A program made the position numbers and the translations under genes. A stretch of DNA of 64,000 bases. It comes from Flaccisagitta enflata (Eukaryota > Chaetognatha > Sagittoidea > Aphragmophora). Positions 56,101 to 64,000 of the stretch are shown one piece after another; the first letter of the stretch is position 1, and every line of letters starts with the position of its first letter. The stretch is from NCBI GenBank assembly GCA_965153355.1, contig OZ231126.1, positions 79,918,001 through 79,982,000 on the forward strand, in the 5' to 3' direction. The notes below the pieces were generated by a model, which worked only from the letters and a program-made list of their open reading frames with translations, was not told where the DNA came from and searched no databases.

Positions 56101-56512
56101 CATTTTGCATCACTTCAATACTCACACTTTCTTGTAGGCCGTAGTACACGCCAACATACAGCGGGATCATGTTACTTCGTGCTATGGACACCCATACTAT
56201 TTCAATATCTCTTGGAGATTGGTGGGGTGAGATAAAGTGCCTGTGATCGTTCTTAACACATATACCAACGCCCCCTCCAGGACGGTCAGTTCTTGCCTTT
56301 CCAAAAAATGTGTAGCCGTCTATGAGGACTCCATTGTTATCCTTGAGAAATGTTTCACAGAACAGGGCTATGTCTGGTTGTGTCTCTGCAAACACTGGTT
56401 CAATACTCGCTTTTTTTCCTTTCAGACCCTGTATGTTACTGTACAGTAGCTTTAGTTCCAAGGTTTTAGGCTTTCTTCGGATTCTAGGTTTGCTTTTACC
56501 TTTACCTCGATT

Positions 56513-56603
<91 letters not shown>

Positions 56604-56644
56604 GTTGTTGTTGTTGTTGTTGTTGATGGGCACCCCTTGGCCAC
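53150..56644 (-). CDS. LINE ORF2: APE endonuclease and reverse transcriptase
   Basis: Nicks target DNA and copies the LINE RNA in place. The displayed start is a non-AUG GTG at 56644 (1164 residues); an in-frame stop lies just upstream at 56654-56656. Residues 8-44 are poly-Thr then poly-Gln from the (CAA)n tract. The APE domain runs about 65-300: YSNIQG 68-73, CETF with E97, MDANAK 203-208, TDHN 291-294. The RT spans about 535-850: KATSDWPNE 545-553, FFDIRKAYD 669-677, AFVDD 769-773 (Val in place of the usual Ala in FADD), YKYLGE 835-840. A CCHC knuckle follows: C1098, C1101, H1109, C1114. No internal stop, so RT and APE could be active. The first in-frame ATG is inside the APE domain; an ATG at 56670 is in another frame (see findings). 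Confidence 0.93.
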
Positions 56645-56653
56645 ATTATGGAA

Positions 56654-56820
56654 TCAAGGGGAGGGGCCATGTGTTGTTGTTGTTGTTGTTGTAATTTATT
56701 GTTATTGTTGTTGTTTGTTGCTGCTTTATTGTTTGTTGTTGTTGTTGTTGTTGTTGTTGCATTTATTGGCTGATTTGTGAATCAAGGAAGGACCATTTTA
56801 TGTTTATTGTTTATTTATTT

Positions 56821-56880
<60 letters not shown>

Positions 56881-56980
56881 GATTTCCTTTCCCTTTCTGA
56901 ATTCCTGTTATTTGAGTTGTTTCTGTTTGCACATCTTGTCCGACTGTGATACTTTCGATATTATGGGATTTGGGTTGATC
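56654..56980 (-). repeat. (CAA)n spacer between LINE ORF1 and ORF2
   Basis: Interrupted CAA/GTT tracts at 56514-56631, 56674-56695, 56735-56758 and 56822-56881, with two short unique pieces. One piece (56632-56673) contains ATG codons leading into the tract. Repeated GAATCAAGG words at 56651 and 56780 suggest internal duplication. Confidence 0.85.
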
Positions 56981-58759
56981 TCATTGTGGAGGAAGGATGC
57001 TCATTGCCAAATTAAGTAAGTTTCTGAAAGCATGCACCTGGGGGTGCATAATGCCAGGAAATGGGGCACTTGGAGTGCACGGATGGATATGGGGGATATG
57101 ATCCATTCTAGGCTGGTAATTTCTATGGACTCTGGGAATTGTTTTGTAATCGTAAAGATTTCTCTTTATTTGTTTTGCAATATGTGTGATGCCTTTTTTG
57201 GAGTAATGAACATCATCATCCATGCAATTCTCTTTCACTTGTCCTTTTTGATCAAACATCTCCCCAGTTGAAATAAAAGGGGCACGGCGCTCAGCTGCCA
57301 AATTTTCGACGTGAATGTTGTACTCTACGCATTTTTCATTGGCAGGTGCCACACTGCCAAGCGTGATTGTCGCTTTGGGATACTTTGCTTGATAAGTTCT
57401 GCAGGCAGAGTCGAGTTTGTGTACTACTTGGGGGATATCTTCTTCTCTGAGATTGTTTATACCAGATAGCATAACAATATCGCTTACATTTTCCGAATTG
57501 ACATTTGGCATTATAGAAGTTGCTTTGTCAAGAGTGGATCTTCTGACTATTATTACTTCTTTTTCGTGGTGAAGAAGCTTTGGGTCTAGGTGCTTTGTGT
57601 TGGAGTCACCGATGACGAGGGCAATCTTTTTTCTGCCAGGTGTGGATCTTGATGGCTCTTCAGTTGGTTGGTGTGGGGAGGCTGAGTGAGTGGATTCGGT
57701 TTCAGTAACTGGTAAGGCTGGAGCTGGTGGGGCATCTTGGGCCACTGGGGCTGTCAGGACAGTTGAAGATACACTTATAGGTGGTGATATGACTCTGGTT
57801 GATGGACTGATTGGTGGGGCAGACGCTTCCTCCCTAGAGTTAGGCGCAGGTGCTGACCGTTGCATTAGGGGTTGAACAGTTGTACCATCTGGTTGGGTAT
57901 TTCTTTTCACTTTATTTGTGCTCTTAGATTGCAATGGCACAATTCCAAATGTTGCAATTTTTGCTCTCAGTTGCAAGTTATCATTCTGTAGTGCTTTGTA
58001 GTTATTATAGAGGCTTTGTATCTGTCTGTTTGCCTTATCCAACATCTGGCGCATTTCTTTCATGTCCTCACTGTATTGCATCTTCATGTGTTCCTGGATA
58101 CAGAGAGATCTATCAACCGCTTCCTGCAGTGACTGAATTTTCTTATTAATTGGTTCATACCCCCCTATTTGGTCGCAATCGTCCCACAATGACTTATCTA
58201 CATGTGTAGGATGGAAAACACTGTCGTCGTCAGCGTCGTCATCGTCGTCGATATCCTCTATTCCTTCATTTTCTTCCTTCTCATCTTCTTCAACAAGTTT
58301 ATCAACGACACTCTCAAGTTGGTCAATTTGCGTCGTTATTTCTGCAATACTTAGTCGTCTTTGTGAAGGTCTGTTAACGCTCTGGGTAGGCTGGGTGTCA
58401 TCAAAGAGATTTGGCTGCGAAAATGGTCCTGTAAAATGTTGAGTTAGGCCTGTGTTACTAGGCGTACTATGAGCTAGCGTTTGCTTTACAACTGTTATAG
58501 ATGGTGAGAGAGGTTTGTCATGTCTAGCAGCACGTTTTTTCTTCATCGTAGGTATGTACTCATTGTCTTCAAAATCTTTGGTAATTTTCCTAACCTTTTC
58601 TCCTAGGACTTCGTTTTCTCCCACGTGAGTAACAATTCGTGAACGTAATGCTTTTGTTGTACCGTTGGAAGTAAGGTTTAATTTTCTGCAGACCTTTACT
58701 AAACATTCTTTCACTTTATATGGATGCGTGTCGAGCAGACTCTCGATTGATAGTGGCAT
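56981..58759 (-). CDS. LINE ORF1: SAP-like, coiled-coil, SGNH/esterase protein
   Basis: Likely RNA-binding partner of ORF2p in the retrotransposition particle. The first ATG is at 58759 (592 residues); an upstream TTG would add nine. The N-terminus, about 4-46, has a SAP-like pattern (LLDTHPYKVKECL ... TKALRSRIV). An acidic run of Asp lies at about 170-179. A long predicted coiled coil occupies about 205-275, which fits trimer or dimer formation. A Pro/Ser/Thr-rich linker follows. The SGNH fold begins near 376: GDS at 384-386, GINN at 433-436, and DDVH with H518. Esterase-type ORF1 proteins are known in CR1 and zebrafish L2 LINEs. The frame is intact. No zinc knuckle was seen. Confidence 0.88.
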   Translation of the reverse strand: MPLSIESLLDTHPYKVKECLVKVCRKLNLTSNGTTKALRSRIVTHVGENEVLGEKVRKITKDFEDNEYIPTMKKKRAARHDKPLSPSITVVKQTLAHSTPSNTGLTQHFTGPFSQPNLFDDTQPTQSVNRPSQRRLSIAEITTQIDQLESVVDKLVEEDEKEENEGIEDIDDDDDADDDSVFHPTHVDKSLWDDCDQIGGYEPINKKIQSLQEAVDRSLCIQEHMKMQYSEDMKEMRQMLDKANRQIQSLYNNYKALQNDNLQLRAKIATFGIVPLQSKSTNKVKRNTQPDGTTVQPLMQRSAPAPNSREEASAPPISPSTRVISPPISVSSTVLTAPVAQDAPPAPALPVTETESTHSASPHQPTEEPSRSTPGRKKIALVIGDSNTKHLDPKLLHHEKEVIIVRRSTLDKATSIMPNVNSENVSDIVMLSGINNLREEDIPQVVHKLDSACRTYQAKYPKATITLGSVAPANEKCVEYNIHVENLAAERRAPFISTGEMFDQKGQVKENCMDDDVHYSKKGITHIAKQIKRNLYDYKTIPRVHRNYQPRMDHIPHIHPCTPSAPFPGIMHPQVHAFRNLLNLAMSILPPQ

Positions 58760-59235
58760 GTTCACTGGTTGGAAAAAGATAATCAATGCGATTCTTGAGA
58801 TTCACTGTCGGATTCCTCGATCAAAACAGGCCGATATCGAGGACAGGTTAAAAGTTGATTTACCACGTGGTAATCTAGTTTTCAACCTTGTTAATAGTAG
58901 AGGTAACGAGTAATCCAATAACTGTTGTTGGTAGATGTAACGAGTAATCCGGTAACTAAAAGAAGTAATATTTTGATATTACTTTGAGTCTTAGATAGAA
59001 GTAGGTAGTACTCCAGTATAATTAGCGAGAAATGAGTTAACACTTTTGTTGCTTTGATTGCTTTGATTGGTTGATAGGTTGGTTGTTTGTTTGTTTTATT
59101 TAGTTGAACTTCGTCATAAAGCTTGGCGAGATAAAGAAGTAGTAGTTTTATGACTTGTGTTAATTTTCCTTTATTTCTTTGTTGGTTGGATTTTTCGATA
59201 AAAAATCGAGGAGCAGGAGCTTGCGACCGTTCGTC
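58760..59235 (-). promoter_or_regulatory. Probable LINE 5' UTR / internal promoter region
   Basis: Lies between ORF1 and the (AG)n target tract and has no counterpart in copy 1, so it belongs to the insertion. Two GTAACGAGTAATCC words (58901-58950) are direct repeats. No specific promoter motif can be assigned. Confidence 0.45.
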
Positions 59236-59238
59236 ATG

Positions 59239-59304
<66 letters not shown>

Positions 59305-59317
59305 AGAGAGAGAGAGA
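59236..59317. repeat. (AG)n microsatellite at the LINE 5' side
   Basis: Right-hand part of the tract into which the LINE inserted; ends with GAAAGAGAAAGAG and GAAGACC. Confidence 0.93.
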
Positions 59318-59385
59318 GAAGACCTATGCAGATCGCAGTGCAGAGACTTAAATACTTAAATAATTACTTTATTACATAACCGCAT

Positions 59386-59866
59386 AACTAAAATGACTTT
59401 CATTGAATTTAATTGATATAAGGTGACTTAAAATGATTTAAAATGACCTAAAATGACTTAAAATGACCTTAATTGACTTGAATTGACCTAAAATGACTAA
59501 AATGACTTAGTGACTAAAATGACTTAAATTGACTTAAAATGACTTAAAATGACTTTAAATGACTCAAATTGACCTAGAATGACTTAAACTGAACTTAACT
59601 GACCTAAACTGACTTAAATTGACCTAAAATCACTAAAATGATGAAAACTATTAAAATAACTCAAATGACTTAAATTGACTTAAACTGACTTTAAATGACC
59701 TAAAATGTCTTAAAATGATCTAATTTGACTTTAAATGACCTAATTGACTTAAAATCAGTTAGTAGGAATAAAACGAATAAAAAAAGTAAAGTGTGACCAA
59801 CCGACCAACCGACCGACCAACCGACCGACGGACAAAGCGGGGTGTAGAGTCGCGTAGCACGCGACT
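59386..59866 (-). mobile_element. Two-hairpin element, long-core, copy 2 only
   Basis: About 370 bp of TTAAAATGAC-type 10-bp repeats, a CCGACCGACC core, GCGGGGTGTAGAGTCGCG, and TAGCACGCGACT at 59855-59866 before seven A. Copy 1 has an uninterrupted run of nine A at the same place (GACAGAAAAAAAAACTCTG). The left end is not resolved. Confidence 0.7.
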
Positions 59867-60174
59867 AAAAAAACTTTCTGACAGACCTGAGGACGAATTG
59901 ACAGAAAAACAGTGTGAGAAGGTATATCAAAGGCGGAGAAAAATTTCAAGCTCTTTCAAACACATTTGCATATTGCCACATGTAGATTGGTTATTTTTTT
60001 TTCTGGGCACCTTTCCAGATATTACGAAACGCAATTGAAGATGAAACATAAAGCAAGTTATTATGTGCAATTCATTGGTAAAGTTTTTGTTTGAATGTCC
60101 ATTTAGGTTCAATGGAACTCTTGAACGTTTTGCGTTCCTCACAACTCACCATTTGTGCTATTGGAACGTATATA

Positions 60175-61165
60175 CAGTGCGGCTCAAAAAAAAGTTTTAG
60201 GTCTTTTACATGTTATATGGCAGGTATTTATTGATAGATCTTGAAAAAATCCATGATAGAATTAAAGAGTTTCAAAAAATGAAGAATATGCCGCCAAGAA
60301 TAATTATGTCGGTCAAATGGTTTGAAAGTAACAGAAGTTTGAAGTTGATGTCCCAAAAATCTGTTGGGAAAAAAATTAACTTTGGTAACAAAAAAATCTA
60401 CTTGCTTGTTTGTCAGTGTTTCACATCCAAGCAATGAGATAAACATAGCAAAATCTATGACCATTTTGAAGCTCTGCGAAAGACCTTTCAATTGAGACCT
60501 TGCTGGATGTCCTTGCTCTATCCATTTAGAAATGGCGTAAGGATGAAGACTGGTGGTAAATAATTTGGAAATCTTCTACATGATTTTCATGGCTTATCTT
60601 TATTCTAACATAAAAGTTAAACGCATTGAGTTGGAAATTTGTTCTTGGCGCCATTTTGAAGAAAATTTGAAGCTCTTCAATTTGCTCATGGATAAAGAGT
60701 AGCTAAGATAATCTTGAGCTGCATCATTGTCAAAAAAGAAAAACTCAAATTGTTCATTGGAAAAAAATAAAATGTGCACTTTTTTCAATCAGTGATTTTT
60801 TTCTTCAAACCTTTGCCATTTCTAAACGAATAAAGCTACAGTGACCAGCAACATCCCATTTGAAAGATTTTTCGCAGAGCTTTCAAATGGTCATGGATTT
60901 TTTATGGTTCTGGCCCACAGTTAATCATTTTAGTGCTAGCTTTCGATGGACTTTAAGGCATTTAGGTGATGAAACCTCAAAAACACCCTTGCAACTTGTA
61001 TTTTTTTAAAACTGCGTCATTTTTCACTTTCTAGTCAAACTGTGAAGGTTCATTCAAGTATTGTAGTCAAAATAATAGATGATAAAAAAAAATAGTTAAA
61101 AGGTTATGTCTATTGCTATAAGATAGGATTTAATACTACCTAAAACTTTTTTTTGAGCCGCACTG
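60175..61165. mobile_element. TA-target TIR element, 991 bp, copy 2 only
   Basis: TIRs CAGTGCGGCTCAAAAAAAAG plus TTTTAGGT at both ends, with TA at 60173-60174 and 61166-61167. Empty site AACGTATATAAATGTAAAAG in copy 1 at 12240-12260. Internal GAAGCTCTGCGAAAGACC near 60470 and its complement near 60870. CAGTGCGGCTCAAAA ends are known in Tc1/mariner relatives. No transposase. Confidence 0.9.
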
Positions 61166-61996
61166 TAAATGTAAAAGCCCCTTCTCAATTGTCCCGTTGC
61201 TCATTTGCCCTAGTCGATAGTGGATTAATTACATGAGGGATGTTGGCTCTCAATAGAGTCTAACCTTTTATCTTCCATCATCAATCTCATTTGCATAATA
61301 CAGTCTCCACTTTTACAATTTATTCTCACTGTACTGGCGTATCCAATTATTGTTATACTCCTTTTCCCCTTCTCTTATATGTCATATATGAGGTTAATCA
61401 TGTTACATTGTCACAATTCCTCTCCTATATAATCCTATCGCAAAGTGATGTGGCTATCTCTTACTGCATATCATGTATTTCACTGTTATATACTTTGAGA
61501 CTGATATTTTAACTAGTGAAAAAAGGGTAAAAATTAAGAAATATAACACTTTTAGAAGGCTGCTCGGACTATTCACTCGCCTCTATCTTTACAACTGCGG
61601 GTATCTTGATGAAAGTCTCAAGTACCGATGTGACTTAATGAAATCCGGCTCATAGTCACGGAAGAGCTAGCTAGCCAGCTAGTAGGCGTTATCTACAGGG
61701 ACCTGAGCATCAAATTGGTGCTCAGATAGAGTCTTTCCTAAAAATCAAGCTGTGATTGTGGGGTGTTTACGTGTCTAAAGGTTTCTCCTCCTCTCCCACT
61801 CCCTCTTGTTTTACCGAGGTGTCCAGATTCCCGAAGCGGCCCACATAAAAAGAAGGCGACAACAACAGGAGTACGTCAAATTTCGTGCGCATGTTTCAGG
61901 AATCAGCATTGACATGGCCTGACGCGCGATTGAGAGGAAAATGTTGAGAGCCAAGCAATTACCGACCGGATAAAAGCCTACATGAAATAATGGAAA

Positions 61997-62271
61997 CAAG
62001 CCCGACCGGGCAACGATGCGTCCGGGCTGTGTCTCTGCGTGTATTGATCATGTGACATATATGGAGAGACAGATGGACGAACAGACGGGTGAAATGACTA
62101 AGTAGGCTCTCAAAACATGTTGGTTGATCATTTGTTTCAGTATGGGATCTCACCGTGGCCAAAAACAGTCAAGAAACGCGATTTTTGCACTTGCGTAACG
62201 GACGGATGAACAGACGGACGGACGGACCGACGGACGGACAGACCCTCTTATAGAGATGCGAGGACGCATCT
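61997..62271 (-). mobile_element. Two-hairpin element, GATGCGTCC subfamily, copy 2 only
   Basis: CAAGCCCGACCGGGC (stem CCCG/CGGG), AACGATGCGTCCGGGCTG, a GACGGACGGACGGACCGAC core, CTTATAGAGATGCGAGGACG, ending CATCT. Copy 1 reads GATGGAAAAAAGGCTACC at 14081-14098, an A-run empty site. Confidence 0.85.
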
Positions 62272-62371
62272 ACAAAGGCTACCAATGTGAGAGAGAATGA
62301 GAGAGAGAGAGCGAGAGAGAGAGAGAGAAAGGATCGGAATAGGTGGTTATGATTTCAAGACTCCTGTCATT

Positions 62372-62613
62372 AGTCGAATGCTAAGCGACTGTAAAAGAGG
62401 ATGTGTAGGTAGGTAGGTAGGTCTGTCCATCCATCCATACATCCCTCCATAACGCGAAATTGGCCAGGAAAGGGATTTATGAGCATCACTGCCAATTCCC
62501 ATCCGCATATTAGCCCCCGCCCTCTCATATACAGGCAAACTGACGCTGTCCACCCGCTTTACTTCCCCTGCCCACCCGCGAGCGACTATCTATTGGCCGT
62601 GTATTCGATCCTG
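62372..62613 (+). mobile_element. Two-hairpin element, GAGCGACT subfamily, intact
   Basis: AGTCGAATGCTAAGCGACT, GTAGGTAGGTAGG, CCATAACGCGAAATTGGCC, CCCACCCGCGAGCGACTA, and TTGGCCGTGTATTCGATCC at the right. Counterpart of the twice-interrupted 14259-15847. Confidence 0.72.
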
Positions 62614-62771
62614 TAAAAGCGAATCAAAACAAACTTTTCGAGACGTGCGTGAATGACGCTATATTTTTGTTCTGTTGACTCTTCGTGGATGTTGCATGTT
62701 GCACTTGGTTCTTTTTGAGAATCGTATCAAAGAACTGTCAAACATCGTGAGAAATCTTGACCTTCAAGCTC

Positions 62772-62914
<143 letters not shown>

Positions 62915-62984
62915 GTATTCTCCTCTCTTCTCCTCTCTCTCTCTCTCTCCTCTCTCTCTCATCCCTCTCTCCAACTCAAACTCC

Positions 62985-63474
62985 TCCCTCGAAGCCAACA
63001 AATCCCACCCTCCAAGCCAAAATTCCAGCCCTGCAGCCCAAATCCCAGCCTGGAGGCCCAAATTCCAGCCTGGAAGCCCAAATTCCAGCCTCAAGTCCCA
63101 AATCCCAGCCTGGAGGCCCAAATTCCAGCTTGGAAGCCCAAATTCCAGCCTCAAGGCCCAAATCCCAGTCTTAAGGCCCAAATTCCAGCCTCAAGCTCCA
63201 AATCCCAGCCTTGAGGCCCAAATCCCATCCTTGAGGCCCAAATCTCAGCCTTGAGGCCCAAATCCCAGCCTCGAGGCCCAAATACCAGCCTTGAGGCCTA
63301 ATTCCAGCCCTAACGCCCAAACCTCATTTGCTAGAAGGAGAAAATTCCCCATATGTGTAAAAGCATAGGTCATCAACCCCTTTGGGGCCGCTGCTCTGCT
63401 CCCTCCCTCAACTTCAAGCACAACCTACCTGAGCAGGGCATGGGTACCGCTGACCATCTAACGCTTTGCGACTA
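62985..63474 (-). mobile_element. GGCC-array element, CCCAGCCT type, copy 2 only
   Basis: From about 62985, 20-bp units GCCCAAATCCCAGCCTGGAG; then CCCCATATGTGTAAAAGC, CCCTTTGGGGCCGCTG, GGGTACCGCTGACCATCTAA, ending CGCTTTGCGACT. One closing module only; the left part is lost in CT-rich DNA. Inserted in the (CT)n tract relative to copy 1. Confidence 0.72.
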
Positions 63475-63504
63475 TTCTCTCTCTCTCTCTCGCTGCCTCA
63501 CAGC

Positions 63505-63852
63505 CCTCACACCTCCACCCTTCCAACGTATATCACACACACACAAGTCATCCTTGCCATTTTGGAATTCGTATTATAGCTTCCGCGCGGTAAGTGTAGT
63601 CGTGTCGGGTCTCGGGTCTACGCGGTTTCGGCTTTGTGATAACGTCGATCTTGTTCTGTCATCCATTAACCCGTCTTTGGGGAGCCGCGATCCGTGACGG
63701 TTTTCCCCTCGCTTAAGGTCCCGCACAATCGATACTTAGCTTCGGACGCGTTTCCCATGGTCGTGAAACTCAAAGCCTATGGCCATGATCTTTCGAGCTT
63801 TCTGACTCCGGAAGGTTTTTCACGCTATCATGACTTGTGTGCGTGTTTCTAG
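63505..63852 (+). other. Conserved block, copy 2
   Basis: Counterpart of 16067-16407, apparently identical by eye over about 250 bp, including the ATG at 63746 (equivalent to 16308) and the GTAAGT-like site. Confidence 0.4.
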
Positions 63853-64000
63853 CGAAGATGAAAAACGCGTTTGTTCCCATCGAACGCGTTTACAGCATAA
63901 AACTTATATTCATGAATTTCACGGTCCCACAAGTAAAGGCAGTGAGCGAAGTGAGTGAGCAAACCCGTGAATGGAGTATAGCGAGCAAAGCAAGTTTAGC
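63853..64000 (-). repeat. GCTCGCTCAC-rich repeat, cut by window end
   Basis: Counterpart of 16408-16551. Confidence 0.6.

Larger units (their letters stand above)
52857..59235 (-). mobile_element. Near full-length CR1/L2-like LINE
   Basis: Minus strand: 5' UTR (58760-59235), ORF1 (58759-56981), a CAA-rich spacer, ORF2 (to 53150), a 3' UTR with an (AG)n tract, and a 3' tail of four AAATC units (52857-52878 read on the minus strand). Microsatellite-like 3' tails are characteristic of CR1/L2-type LINEs. Copy 1 shows an uninterrupted (AG)n tract at 11870-11932, so the target was the microsatellite in copy 2. The exact target duplication cannot be read in AG repeats. Confidence 0.85.

Noticed and set aside
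52857-59235. Retrovirus or LTR element
   Set aside because: No LTRs, protease, RNase H-integrase order or envelope; the APE plus RT order and AAATC tail identify a non-LTR LINE.

Overview
The window looks like repeat-saturated intergenic DNA from a eukaryote, most likely a metazoan and perhaps a marine invertebrate; the species cannot be named from the sequence. The reasons are long dinucleotide microsatellites, nested cut-and-paste elements with TA, 8-bp and 9-bp target duplications, a LINE whose ORF1 carries an SGNH/esterase domain (CR1/L2-like), and the 3' part of a second LINE with a restriction-like endonuclease (R2/NeSL-like). I found no convincing host gene, tRNA, rRNA or bacterial operon. 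The only substantial coding capacity belongs to the two LINEs, plus a decayed Tc1/mariner transposase.

Layout. Positions 1-16551 and about 35905-64000 are two copies of one segmental duplication in the same orientation. Copy 1 runs off the left window edge and copy 2 off the right. Copy 2 is stretched to about 28 kb because it received more insertions. The interval between them (about 16.6-35.9 kb) holds a 705-bp tandem duplication, the R2/NeSL-like fragment (26952-28253), several TIR elements and many short repeats. Comparing the copies exposes empty sites, so the ends of many insertions can be read directly. Copy 1 only: 5889-6038, 7571-9364, 10078-11829, 12730-13465, 14307-15203, 15426-15834. 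Copy 2 only: 35955-36718, 39127-42895, 45773-46476, 46873-48733, 49944-52476, 52857-59235, 60175-61165, 61997-62271.

The most distinctive content is two apparently related groups of short non-autonomous repeats. The first, called here the two-hairpin element, has about 25 copies. In one orientation it starts CAAG plus a hairpin, has a (CGGA/CCGA)-rich core, and ends in a second hairpin such as AGTCGCGTGCACGCGACT next to an A-run. Empty sites show insertion into A-runs with no clear target duplication. Both hairpins vary between subfamilies while keeping their pairing. The second group, called here the GGCC-array element, has inverted end modules built around GGGCAGCGGCCCC, which flank arrays of 20-21-bp units. 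The two-hairpin architecture resembles Helentron-associated elements (HINE/INE-1 type), but this is inference.

The third layer is a set of TA-target TIR elements. Several with unrelated TIRs share the same internal sequence box. The fourth is a nest at 39127-42895: one hAT-like element holding a second hAT-like element, which itself holds two two-hairpin elements, one of them split by a TA element; a 9-bp-TSD, MULE-like element sits beside them. Terminal and empty-site comparisons were made by eye; no database search was possible.
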